Position numbers and translations under genes: made by a program. From assembly GCF_003851545.1 (NCBI RefSeq), contig NZ_BHVX01000019.1, positions 20,348 through 84,347 on the forward strand: a DNA stretch of 64,000 nucleotides. The letters are read 5' to 3'. This document shows, piece after piece, positions 1 to 8,394 of the stretch. Each line of letters begins with the position of its first letter. Position 1 is the first letter of the stretch. Origin of the DNA: Ralstonia sp. SET104. GTDB lineage: Bacteria > Pseudomonadota > Gammaproteobacteria > Burkholderiales > Burkholderiaceae. The notes below the pieces were generated by a model, which saw only the letters and a list, made by a program, of their open reading frames with translations, did not search any database and was not told the DNA's origin.

Positions 1-7
1 CAATGAG

Positions 8-31
8 AAAGGGCCCGGGAGCCCTTTTTTT
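8..31 (+). terminator. Rho-independent terminator-like hairpin
   Basis: A 7-bp stem (AAAGGGC / GCCCTTT) with a 6-nt loop is followed by a run of T on the plus strand. It would end a plus-strand gene lying left of the window and faces the minus-strand glutamate synthase fragment that ends at 61. Confidence 0.7.
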
Positions 32-60
32 GATGCCTGCGCGATGAATCAGGTGGAGCG

Positions 61-425
61 CTACACCACCACCGGATCAAACCTTTCAGCCTGCGCCATC
101 GGCCAGTAGCGCTCGTAGAGTTGATAGCGATACCGCCCGGCCAGCAAATCGCCAGGCTCCAGATATTTGAGCAGCGCGGAGAGCAACTGCACCTCGTTGC
201 CCGACACGCGCCGCACGATGTGGTGCGCGCGGAAATCCGCCGGATGCTGCAGACCGGCCGCCTGCGTCAGCTCCAGCAGCGCATGCAGCGTGTGCGCGTG
301 ATATTGATGCACACGCTCAGCCTTATCGGGCACCACCAGCGCCTTCTGGCGCGACGGGTCTTGCGTGGCCACGCCAGTCGGGCAGCGGTCGGTGTGGCAC
401 TTCTGGGCCTGGATGCAGCCCAGCG
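61..425 (-). pseudogene. C-terminal fragment of FMN-binding glutamate synthase-like gene
   Basis: This is the 3' part of a glutamate synthase-like gene whose 5' part lies at 18403-19642. It has no start codon of its own at the break. Read from the junction it gives LGCIQAQKCHTDRCPTGVA and then about 100 residues typical of the family's C-terminal tail (HIVRRVSGNEVQLLSALL). The three cysteines are the [3Fe-4S] cluster ligands expected after the FMN-binding TIM barrel. The reading frame joins perfectly to the upstream fragment once the 18-kb island is removed. An internal ATG at 372 could only yield a 103-residue piece without the cysteines. The disruption and its reconstruction are seen directly; the family assignment is from recognition of conserved motifs. 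Confidence 0.9.
420..425. repeat. Left junction core repeat (CCAGCG)
   Basis: Six-base sequence identical to that at 18403-18408. It overlaps the Leu-Gly codons (CTG GG) of the host gene and probably marks the strand-exchange core of the island. Confidence 0.75.
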
Positions 426-445
426 ACCTTCCCCCCGCCGGCCAT

Positions 446-507
446 ACTATTCACCGCATGCGGCTGAAATTAGCGGCTTCCTAATAGTTGCCCAACTATT
501 CACGCAT
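446..507. repeat. Near-identical direct repeats at island left end
   Basis: ACTATTCACCGCAT (446-459) and ACTATTCACGCAT (495-507) are direct repeats differing by one base insertion, 49 bp apart and starting about 20 bp inside the left junction. They could be accessory recombinase-binding sites. They overlap the 3' end of the XRE gene. Confidence 0.45.
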
Positions 508-738
508 ACTCGACTGACTAGTGAGCGACTCCGCCTGCCGCAATAATTCCGAGGCCTGGGTGCCCAAGGCGTCGGCAATTGCGAACAATGAGTCCAGAGC
601 AACCTTGCTCTGCCCGCGCTCAATGAGAGATACGAAGTTCCGATGGAGGTCAGCCTGCTCGGCAAGTGCTTCCTGCGTGAGCCCTTTCTCGAGCCGCGCC
701 TCCCGAACGACTTGCCCGAAGGCAGCGATGCGGTCCAT
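496..738 (-). CDS. XRE-family helix-turn-helix regulator
   Basis: An 80-residue protein consisting almost entirely of one lambda-repressor-like HTH domain (GLTQEALAEQADLHRNFVS, then IERG and LFAIADALG). It is expected to bind DNA as a dimer. The ATG at 738 is chosen because the HTH fold starts there; the open frame continues upstream to 876 but runs through the intergenic palindromes. It is divergently placed from the HAD-like gene at 863, with two CAATATATTG palindromes between them, so it probably represses itself and that gene. Small single-domain XRE proteins often control mobile elements or defence/toxin genes. Which role applies here is inference. Confidence 0.85.
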   Translation of the reverse strand: MDRIAAFGQVVREARLEKGLTQEALAEQADLHRNFVSLIERGQSKVALDSLFAIADALGTQASELLRQAESLTSQSSMRE

Positions 739-797
739 CCATACCCCAACTTTGCATAGTGGGGAGGAAGTCTCTCGATAGGTCAGGCCAGAATCCA

Positions 798-852
798 CAC
801 AATATATTGTGCAAAACGATAAGCACTGCTTTACAATGCCCAATATATTGTG
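798..852. promoter_or_regulatory. Twin palindromic operators in divergent XRE/HAD promoter region
   Basis: A perfect 14-bp palindrome CACAATATATTGTG (798-811) and a second copy of its core CAATATATTG (841-850, flanked by TG) lie 41 bp apart, about four helical turns. A possible plus-strand promoter between them has a good -10 (TACAAT, 832-837) and a weak -35 (TTGTGC, 808-813), so both palindromes would overlap it. This is the layout of an autoregulated operator for the XRE protein. Confidence 0.7.
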
Positions 853-862
853 AGAAACGGAT

Positions 863-1828
863 GTGAACCGGACCAACGGACCGGATGGCTCACATTTTCA
901 GCGCCCCTTTTCAATCGACCTCCACGCGGACGCAGCATTCCCGATGCACTCAGTGCTTTTTCTAGCCTATGACGGCTGCCTGCATGCCGAAGGCGTGCGG
1001 CATACCTTGGAGGAAGCAGAACATCACGGCGAAAGGCACTCGCTTTTCGAATACGCCGATGTTCTCGCAAAGCTCTTGCAGCCTTACCCCGAGGTCAGAA
1101 TCGTCCTCAGCACGCCTTGGTCACGCATACATGGTTTCGAACAGGCCAAGGCATTCTTGCCTGCCGGTCTCCGTAGCCGCGTCGTTGGAATGACCCATGA
1201 ATTCTGCGGCGACTTCGTTGAGTGGGCGGGGCTGACGGAGTTCGACCAAATCATGCGATACGTGGATGGCCATGGCATCCGGCACTGGCTCGCACTCAGT
1301 TGCGATAGGTATTACTGGCCGGAAGCCTTTCAAAAGAACCGCATTTGGCTCACCAGCCGAGTCGGCCTGGGCGAAGACCGCGCTCGGGTAGAACTCACCA
1401 ACAAACTGAAGCAACTGCGCCACGAATGGCGGGCTCTCCCAGCCAGTCATATCGGTAGTCGCCGAGACGCTGACGTTATTCGTTCACGGCTACAAGCGGC
1501 CGTAGCCAAGCTCGCTGATGCCAACATCCCCCAACTGTCGGCCTCGACCCGCTTCCAAGCCGCCTACGATGCGGTGTGCTGCTGCGCAGGCATCATGCGA
1601 ATTGTCGAACCGCAGTTGGTCGGCCTGTCGGATGCGCAGTTATTCGAAGAACTGAACGCTGAGAATTTGGACGTCTCCAGCAAAGCCCGGGCCGTCGCGC
1701 TCGTCCGTGCATGGAATGAAGCTGATGACCTAGAGCCGAGGCGCGTAAAACCGGCTGATGTAGACAGCGTCCTAAGCTTTGCCGACGCAGTCGTGAATGC
1801 AACGAAGCGCGGATTGCCCGGCGCCTAG
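863..1828 (+). CDS. HAD-like protein with degenerate active site and C-terminal helical domain
   Basis: About 321 residues from a GTG at 863, which has GAGAAA at good spacing; ATG 944 is an alternative at the domain boundary but lacks a ribosome site. The N-terminal part resembles the HAD domain found in Swiss-Army-Knife-type RNA repair proteins: VLFLAYDGCLHAEG, then IVLSTPWSR, then WLALSCDRYYW. The usual nucleophile Asp of motif I (DxDG) is Ala here, and the acidic pair of the last motif is Ser-Cys, so phosphatase activity is doubtful. The last 110 residues (ASTRFQAAYDAVCCCAGIM...) look all-helical and recall HEPN-type domains, but no catalytic RxxxxH is evident. It is divergent from the XRE regulator and the only large plus-strand gene of the island. 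The function is unknown; a defence or toxin-like role is inferred from context. Confidence 0.75.
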   Translation: MNRTNGPDGSHFQRPFSIDLHADAAFPMHSVLFLAYDGCLHAEGVRHTLEEAEHHGERHSLFEYADVLAKLLQPYPEVRIVLSTPWSRIHGFEQAKAFLPAGLRSRVVGMTHEFCGDFVEWAGLTEFDQIMRYVDGHGIRHWLALSCDRYYWPEAFQKNRIWLTSRVGLGEDRARVELTNKLKQLRHEWRALPASHIGSRRDADVIRSRLQAAVAKLADANIPQLSASTRFQAAYDAVCCCAGIMRIVEPQLVGLSDAQLFEELNAENLDVSSKARAVALVRAWNEADDLEPRRVKPADVDSVLSFADAVVNATKRGLPGA

Positions 1829-1857
1829 CCAAGCGCAATATCCGCAGACCCTGTTTT

Positions 1858-1894
1858 CACCACCAAAATCGCGCCTTCGCGTTTTTAGGTGGTG
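1858..1894. terminator. Long bidirectional hairpin downstream of the HAD-like gene
   Basis: CACCACC-AAAA-CGCG pairs with CGCG-TTTT-GGTGGTG around a CCTT loop, with one unpaired base per arm. It lies 30 bp after the stop of the plus-strand gene, with a T-run in the descending arm. It probably ends transcription from the left, and perhaps minus-strand transcription as well. Confidence 0.6.
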
Positions 1895-1925
1895 AATTCA
1901 ATGGAATCAACGGCGTAGCTCTAGG

Positions 1926-2102
1926 TCATCGCGGGCGTTTAGCCAACATAGGCATAACGTCCGCTTCAATACGAAAGCCCTCTGCCGACTCGATGCGGAG
2001 GTCATCTAAGCACCAAGTTCGCTGCTTGGACTCATGAGCTTTTCTAGTGAGCTTTAACCGCCGCCTGCGTAACAACAGGCGTGTTCTTACCCCGCAGCTC
2101 AT
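1926..2102 (-). CDS. Possible small ORF, unidentified
   Basis: In the 390-bp stretch between the HAD-like gene and the Hhe-type gene, a 58-residue minus-strand frame starts at ATG 2102. It is Arg-rich at the N-terminus and then reads CLDDLRIESAEGFRIEADV. It lies downstream of the Hhe-type gene on the same strand. The later part has protein-like composition, but there is no clear ribosome site and no family is recognised. It may be a decayed gene tail. Apart from this frame and the hairpin at 1858-1894, nothing else is seen in 1829-2219. Confidence 0.2.
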   Translation of the reverse strand: MSCGVRTRLLLRRRRLKLTRKAHESKQRTWCLDDLRIESAEGFRIEADVMPMLAKRPR

Positions 2103-2219
2103 GGTCAGTCAATGACCAGAGCTATCGAAAAGGAGTGACTCGCTTAGGTGAGGTACGTGACGTCTGTCGACCAGACGCCACGCTGTTTCTTGTTCACGCA
2201 GGACGGCTCAGGTGCAGAT

Positions 2220-5200
2220 TTAAGGCAACCGGATTGCCGCACCTAGGTCAATCAGCCTACCTTGTGCGCAAAGTTGGTCCATCGACTTGCCGACCCTAGC
2301 CTCGCTATCTGCCGTCGTCCGTGCCATACCAATCAGGCGGCAGACTGCCTTCGCCACATCCGAGCGTGGGGCAGCTCCCCCAACTTCCAGCACGTGAAAC
2401 ACGAGGTTTCCGACTTCCTCGATGGCGACCTCGGCGATGTGGCGCCTTGATGCTTCTTCTTGGTTAGAGAGCCTGAAACCATTCCAGTCAGTCACATTAA
2501 CGGACGAGGGCCAGTAGTAAGTAACTTCATCTTCTACGGTTCGACCGGCGGTGCGAGGAACAAGGTTCTTTAGACGTTCAACAATTCTCGAACCTGTACG
2601 CTCCAGTCCCCATGCGCGGGCTACGCGACGGAACAGTACCTGCTCTGGCAGGGGGCCCTCGGCATCAATGACTTGTAGCAGTTGGAGGGCGAGCGAACGC
2701 GATGAACTGGGCTCGTAGAACTTGATGGGGTCACCAGCCGCAAGGGGTATCGGCGAATACACGGGATATGCGAGTGTTTCGGGCGATTCTGGCTCAACTG
2801 AGGCACCTGCGGCAGATGGTGGCGCTTCGCTCTGTTCATCCGAATCAGCGGCTTCTGACGCTTGGGCTGGGGAACTTACCGCGCCTGAAACAGGTGGTTC
2901 TTCGTTAACGGTGTCGTCGCTCTCCAAAATGTCGTGCAGGTGAGCAAGTACTTTGTCAACTTCTGCCTCAGGGTTAAGCCACCAGTCGGTAGACCAAATT
3001 CGGTGGATGCGCCAGCCTAACCCTTCCAGTACGTACTGTCGCAGACGGTCTCGGTCGCGGGCCGTTGCGCCCGAGTGGTATGACCGACCGTCGCACTCAA
3101 TGCCGACTAGATACCTGCCAGGAGCCCGAGGGTCGACAACACCGATGTCAATTCTGTAGCCCGAACATCCGACTTGAGAATGGACTATCCAATTGCGGTC
3201 TCGCAGAGCTTTTATAACGGCCGTCTCAAATGGACTATCTGGCTCCAACCCGGTAGGTGCAGATTGCTCGATAAGCGCCCTGGGGCCCTTTAGGGCAAAT
3301 TCCAGGTAATTCTTGAGGTCGCGCACGCCCCGCGCCCGCAGCTTGGCAAGGTCTATCTGTTGAGGCATCAACGTGCTGTAGATGACCACACCTTCACGAG
3401 CTCGAGATATGGCGACGTTCAGCCGGCGATGGCCGCCTTCGCCATTGAGCGGGCCAAAATTCATCGTGGTCTTACCCGCTGCGTCTGGCCCATAGGTGAT
3501 GGAGAAGAAGATGACATCACGCTCGTCGCCTTGAACGTTTTCCAGATTCTTGATGAATAGTGGCTCGTGCGAGCTCGCCGCTATTGCGCGGTCCAAGGCT
3601 TGACTTGCTCTACGACGAGCATCCAGAAGCGTCTCGATTAGGGATTGCTGTGCTTGGTTGAAGGTCACGACACCAAGCGTCTGGTCCTTCTTCGAGTTCG
3701 ACAAGTAGTGTGCTTCGATACCTTTGACGATGGCCTCGGCCTCGGCGCGGTTTGTACGCGTGCCGCCACGGTCGTAGACGCCATTAACTCGTTCGAATCT
3801 GACAGCCACGTCGTCCGTGACCGGTGAGGGGAATGTAATGAGCTTCGAGTCGTAGTAAGCGACGTTGCTGAAAGTGATAAGGCTTTCGTGCCGGCTGCGG
3901 TAATGCCATTGCAAGCTCAGACGGTTCATGCCTGCACCGAGACACTCATCCAGAATGCTTTCCAGGTCCTCGACTTGTTCATCGCCGGTCGGGCCGTCAT
4001 CTGAGTCATTGGACTTGTTGAAAAAGTTGGTGGGAGGCAACTGCTTTGGGTCGCCAACCACGGCCAGTTGTTTGCCTCGCGCGATGGCTCCCACGGCCTC
4101 CCATACAGGAATCTGGGAAGCCTCGTCAAAAACAACCAAGTCAAACTGTGCGTAGCCTGCGTCCAAATACTGTGCCACGGAGAGCGGCGACATCAGCAAG
4201 CACGGCTTTAGCTTGGGAAGCAACGTGGGGAGTCCCTGCACAAGTTGTCGGACGGGCATCTGCTTGCGCTGCTTCTGCAGCTCTCTGCGAAGTCGACCAA
4301 GCTCGCTGTCTGGACTGACCGCTGCGCTGATGCCTGAGGGAACCCTGCCGGACAAGGTCGCGGCAATGTACCTTTCGGTGAGCTTCTGGAACTTGGTGTC
4401 CGCCTGCCGGAACTCGCGAATCTTTCGTTCGTGGTCGGCGCTCGAGAACCCGCGCAATACCGGGTCGTTGTCAATGGTCTTCTTGACCCACCAATGGCAG
4501 TAGCTGAATTCGAAGTGCGCCTCGATGTCCCGCAAGGGCACTGTGCCCGCTTCAAGCGAAGCGACTATACCCTGAAGCCCTTGCGAAACGGCATGGTCGC
4601 GAACATTGCGCCAGAGGCACCATGGCTGCAGCAAGCGCTTGGCGCTTTGCCATCCAGCAAGCACGGCCTGAATTCGCTCCAGGGCGCCGTCAGCATCCGG
4701 AGGTCCTTGCAAGGGAGACAAGGGCTTTGCTAGCGCGTCCACTGCATCCAATTTCTGCCGAAGGTCTCGCCACGCATCCCGAAACTCAAGTAGCGCACGC
4801 CCGCCATATGCGTCAGGCGCAAGCACCGAGCGGTCCTCAGCGACTAGCGGCTGGAGCCGCTGCCTTAGCGCGCTAGCGATGTCTGCATTCGGCCCGGCGA
4901 CGAGTGTGACGGCACTGGAAAATTTATTTGCCCACTCCTCGTGTCTGCCTACACTCGCCCAATCAGTGTTGGTGCCGGCATATGTGTCCTGAAGCAGTGC
5001 CTGTGCATCCGCCTCCATCGACCGAAGCACCTGGTCCTCTTCGTTGACTCCGGCCAAGGGAGTAAGCATCGAACTGATGGTGGCGTCCGTCGGGCGCTTA
5101 CCGTCTTCTCGGAAGGGAGCCAGGCGTGCCTTAACGGCTCGTTTGGCAAGGGCGGACTTTGGCCACCACGCTGATGTCGCTCGCGTCCATTGGCTCTGCA

Positions 5201-8192
5201 GCTCTGTGCCATTGAGCTTTGCGAGCTGCGTCGTCCAGCCTTGCCCAACGTGGCTCCAGTGTTCGTTTCGCGCTGTGCCATGATTTGCAAGGGCATGAAT
5301 GCGTGCTCTTGCGGTGGGGTCATGCGCTTGTCTTGCTAGTCCAGACGGGACTCTGGGCGCAGCTAACAGGACATCTGCGAGAGTGTCTATCCGGCTATAT
5401 CTATCCAAGCTTAGCCCAACGTGGGGGAGACCGAGCAAATTGCCTACTGGCTCTGCCTTCGCCTTGACCGAAAGAATTGCGGCATCCAATGCTTGAACGG
5501 CACTTAGGAGTTCATCCTGCCAACTGGGCGACCAATCCGCGCATCCGACTTGGCTAAGGGGGTGGCCGTCAATTCGGCCAAGCGCACCGGCAAGGGCCGA
5601 CATTTTGCGTGCAGTTTCCCCTAGCCGGTCGACATCATCACGACTGTGTATAAGCGCATCCGCCCAAGGCATGGGGGACGGCTTTTCGCCAGCGTGCTGG
5701 ATGCAGGTGCCAATGGCTTCGAAAACGGTTAATCCGTTTGGATGCTGGAGGTGCAGTGAATCGACCAGTCCGTTGAGCTCCTGACGGAGCTGGGCAAGAC
5801 GGTCGGCTTCGCGCGACCAGTCGTCAGCGGTGCGCTGACCGGCCACTTCCAAGACTTTGCCCAGCTGCTGCAGAACTTCCGACTTCTTAGTCTTGGACGA
5901 GTGAAGCTCAAGGCAGAATGCCCCTAGGCCGATGTCGGTGAGTCTGCGATGAACAACCTCCAATGCCGCCATCTTTTCGGACACAAACAACACGGTCTTG
6001 CCCTTGGCGAGGGTGTGCGCGATGAGGTTGGTGATTGTCTGGCTCTTACCAGTGCCAGGTGGCCCTTCAAGCACCAGGTCCCGCCCAGCGTCAATCGCGC
6101 ATATGGCCTTGAGCTGTGAGGAATCCGAGAGTAGCGGCGCGAGGATGTCCTGAGGGCGATGGGTATCGTCTAGGCGCTCGAATTCGTCATCACCGCCCTC
6201 GCGAGCAAATGCCTGCCCTGGATTTTCGATGAGGTGCCTGACAACCCGATTGCCCTTCAGTGCCTCGGTTCGGTCCTGCAGGTCCTTCCACATCAGGTAC
6301 TTCGTGAAAGAAAAGATGCCGAGATGGGCCTCCTCCAGCACCTCCCACTTCGGAATTTCTCGTACTGCAAGCCGAAACGACTGCAGTACCTTCTCAACAT
6401 CAATGCCGTGTTCGTCGGTAGGGATGACATCGAGGCCTGCAACGCGCAGCTCAAAGTTGTTCTTCAGGAGCTGAAGGAGCGTAGGGTTGACGATGGCCTC
6501 GTCATCATGGCGGCTCAACCTGAAGCCGCTCCGCACAGACTGTCGCTGCAGGGTAACCGGCACCAGCAATATTGGTGCGAGGTGCTTGGCGTCTGCCTTT
6601 TCTGTCTCTGTCCACTGGAGCAAGCCGATGGCCAAGTACAGCGTGTTTGCTCCGCCTTCTTCAAGGCCAGTGCGTGCAGCGCTGAAGATAGTCAGCAGGT
6701 TGCCCTCCAGGGCATCTTGCTGTACCCGGGCAAGCAGTTCCTTGTTAGCAAGCGCTTCTAGCGCCATGTCGTCGATTGGCGTACGACCCGCACGGTTCGT
6801 GTGCACCTGTGCCATGCGAGGGTCAGCACCTTCCATGATTCCGGGCATCTGCCGAATCCTGAACTCAGTTCCGTCAGCCAAAGCATCCTCGAGCTTTGAC
6901 AGGTCCGGCGCTACAAACTGCAGGGTCGACTTGGTCGGCTTGAAGTTCAATAACCGGTTGCGTAGCGTCAGGTCCAGGAGCTTGGACTTCCACTTCGATA
7001 GCCGTCCCTCTGGTGTGTCTTCCGTGGGTAGGTCGAGCGGTATCAGGAATTCTGGGTCGAGCGGCGGCAGGTAAGGCGTTGGCTCAATGGCCTCGGGTAT
7101 CTCAGCTTGCTCGGGCTCCATCCGCTTTAGCGGTGCGGTGCGCGACGGCAACGGCTTGATTTGTACTTCGCGGGCGCGGTGGATGTCCACTGCGTAGCGG
7201 AATGAACCCTCTTCTAGTAAGTGCGCGTGGCCTTGCTCCAGCGCGATGCGCAGGGAAGGCCTGCGACTATGGTGTTGGGCGACCCCGGTGGTCTCGAACA
7301 CAAGGAACTCGCCGCTGTCGACACGTTTTCGCACTGCCTGAACGTCGTCCGTAAGCGGGTCTGGGAAGCAGGCTGAGTGGAGCCATACGCCCACCCATGC
7401 GTGCCCATCCTTTATGAGCACTACTGGGCGGAGGCCTGCCTGCTCCAGGCACGAGGCGAACAGCATAGCCAGGTCGAGGCAGGTTGCGACCTTAGTCTCC
7501 AGAATTCGCTCTGGAGTACGAATTTTCTGACCGTCAGAACCGAAGGACGCAGGCGGTTCAGAGTACTGCAGTGCCTCCGCTGAAATAGCGCTGTAGAGCG
7601 CCGACACCTGCTTCCAGACAACCTCGCGGCTCTTTGACTGGTACCCGTTCATTGATAGCTCGCTGTATTGCGAGCGGAGAAGCTTGGAGGCTTTCCCAAT
7701 GAGTATGTCGACGGCCGGATTGTTCGGCATACAAAATGCCGCCAGCAGTTCGGGCAGCGCGCGCGTTCCTGCCCACTGGTCGTAGGCAAGAACCTCCATC
7801 GACTGAGCCTTATGTGCCAGCTCGTTGGCTCCTGCGAGTACGGAAACTTTCACAACCGCCTGGACTGCTTCCTGGAGCTCAGCTAAGTAGCTGTGGTCTG
7901 GATGAAGGTCCACGGGGGACACGCGGCGGGTTTCGCTGGGCGATAAGCGGTCGAATCGCAGTTTTATGCTCTCCGCAAATCGCGGGTTGCAAGTTACGAG
8001 CACCTCCAAATTCTCTAGCGTTTCTGTCCCGTGGTTGGTCAAACGCAGAGACCGGATAACCGGCACCGAATTCTGGATAGACGCATAGCCAAGCGTGGAG
8101 TCTGCCTCGATTTCTATTTCGACACCATCCGGCTCATTTGCCGTAGCGTTTAGAGCGAAGGGTTCGCTGGTGTTGCTATCTTGGCTATCCAT
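2220..8192 (-). CDS. Hhe-type antiphage protein: DUF4011-helicase-Vsr-DUF3320 fusion
   Basis: A 1990-residue multidomain protein. From the N-terminus: a beta-rich segment; a transglutaminase-like fold (Cys near 237 in ATCLDLAMLF, His near 264 in GHAWVGVW); DUF4011 (about 400-600, LLDLTLRNRLLNF); an SF1 helicase with Walker A GPPGTGKS near 710, motif II VVFDEASQIP near 1355, GDPKQLPP, and C-terminal motifs VQGDERDVI and NVAISRAREG; a Vsr/DUF559-like endonuclease near 1650-1740 (RIDIGVV, GIECDGRSYH); an acidic low-complexity linker; and a C-terminal DUF3320-like region. This architecture matches the single-gene defence system called Hhe, which restricts phage. All catalytic motifs look intact. 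It follows hamB on the same strand after 202 bp, so it may have its own promoter. The molecular trigger is not known to me. Confidence 0.9.
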   Translation of the reverse strand: MDSQDSNTSEPFALNATANEPDGVEIEIEADSTLGYASIQNSVPVIRSLRLTNHGTETLENLEVLVTCNPRFAESIKLRFDRLSPSETRRVSPVDLHPDHSYLAELQEAVQAVVKVSVLAGANELAHKAQSMEVLAYDQWAGTRALPELLAAFCMPNNPAVDILIGKASKLLRSQYSELSMNGYQSKSREVVWKQVSALYSAISAEALQYSEPPASFGSDGQKIRTPERILETKVATCLDLAMLFASCLEQAGLRPVVLIKDGHAWVGVWLHSACFPDPLTDDVQAVRKRVDSGEFLVFETTGVAQHHSRRPSLRIALEQGHAHLLEEGSFRYAVDIHRAREVQIKPLPSRTAPLKRMEPEQAEIPEAIEPTPYLPPLDPEFLIPLDLPTEDTPEGRLSKWKSKLLDLTLRNRLLNFKPTKSTLQFVAPDLSKLEDALADGTEFRIRQMPGIMEGADPRMAQVHTNRAGRTPIDDMALEALANKELLARVQQDALEGNLLTIFSAARTGLEEGGANTLYLAIGLLQWTETEKADAKHLAPILLVPVTLQRQSVRSGFRLSRHDDEAIVNPTLLQLLKNNFELRVAGLDVIPTDEHGIDVEKVLQSFRLAVREIPKWEVLEEAHLGIFSFTKYLMWKDLQDRTEALKGNRVVRHLIENPGQAFAREGGDDEFERLDDTHRPQDILAPLLSDSSQLKAICAIDAGRDLVLEGPPGTGKSQTITNLIAHTLAKGKTVLFVSEKMAALEVVHRRLTDIGLGAFCLELHSSKTKKSEVLQQLGKVLEVAGQRTADDWSREADRLAQLRQELNGLVDSLHLQHPNGLTVFEAIGTCIQHAGEKPSPMPWADALIHSRDDVDRLGETARKMSALAGALGRIDGHPLSQVGCADWSPSWQDELLSAVQALDAAILSVKAKAEPVGNLLGLPHVGLSLDRYSRIDTLADVLLAAPRVPSGLARQAHDPTARARIHALANHGTARNEHWSHVGQGWTTQLAKLNGTELQSQWTRATSAWWPKSALAKRAVKARLAPFREDGKRPTDATISSMLTPLAGVNEEDQVLRSMEADAQALLQDTYAGTNTDWASVGRHEEWANKFSSAVTLVAGPNADIASALRQRLQPLVAEDRSVLAPDAYGGRALLEFRDAWRDLRQKLDAVDALAKPLSPLQGPPDADGALERIQAVLAGWQSAKRLLQPWCLWRNVRDHAVSQGLQGIVASLEAGTVPLRDIEAHFEFSYCHWWVKKTIDNDPVLRGFSSADHERKIREFRQADTKFQKLTERYIAATLSGRVPSGISAAVSPDSELGRLRRELQKQRKQMPVRQLVQGLPTLLPKLKPCLLMSPLSVAQYLDAGYAQFDLVVFDEASQIPVWEAVGAIARGKQLAVVGDPKQLPPTNFFNKSNDSDDGPTGDEQVEDLESILDECLGAGMNRLSLQWHYRSRHESLITFSNVAYYDSKLITFPSPVTDDVAVRFERVNGVYDRGGTRTNRAEAEAIVKGIEAHYLSNSKKDQTLGVVTFNQAQQSLIETLLDARRRASQALDRAIAASSHEPLFIKNLENVQGDERDVIFFSITYGPDAAGKTTMNFGPLNGEGGHRRLNVAISRAREGVVIYSTLMPQQIDLAKLRARGVRDLKNYLEFALKGPRALIEQSAPTGLEPDSPFETAVIKALRDRNWIVHSQVGCSGYRIDIGVVDPRAPGRYLVGIECDGRSYHSGATARDRDRLRQYVLEGLGWRIHRIWSTDWWLNPEAEVDKVLAHLHDILESDDTVNEEPPVSGAVSSPAQASEAADSDEQSEAPPSAAGASVEPESPETLAYPVYSPIPLAAGDPIKFYEPSSSRSLALQLLQVIDAEGPLPEQVLFRRVARAWGLERTGSRIVERLKNLVPRTAGRTVEDEVTYYWPSSVNVTDWNGFRLSNQEEASRRHIAEVAIEEVGNLVFHVLEVGGAAPRSDVAKAVCRLIGMARTTADSEARVGKSMDQLCAQGRLIDLGAAIRLP

Positions 8193-8394
8193 TGTTGTGG
8201 CCTCCCGTGCTGCTCTTGTTCAGCGAATTTTGCCTAAGCCTCTCAGCAGGTTTGAACTACCTGGGTTACCTGCGATTAGGAAGCCGGCTGAGTGAAATGA
8301 CACTTCGGAAACGCTGAGCACCTAGAATCGTTTGTCCGGCCCGCTCGCCTGATTTCACGTAGCGCTCTACCAGGCACCGGGCCAGCCCTGAGAA

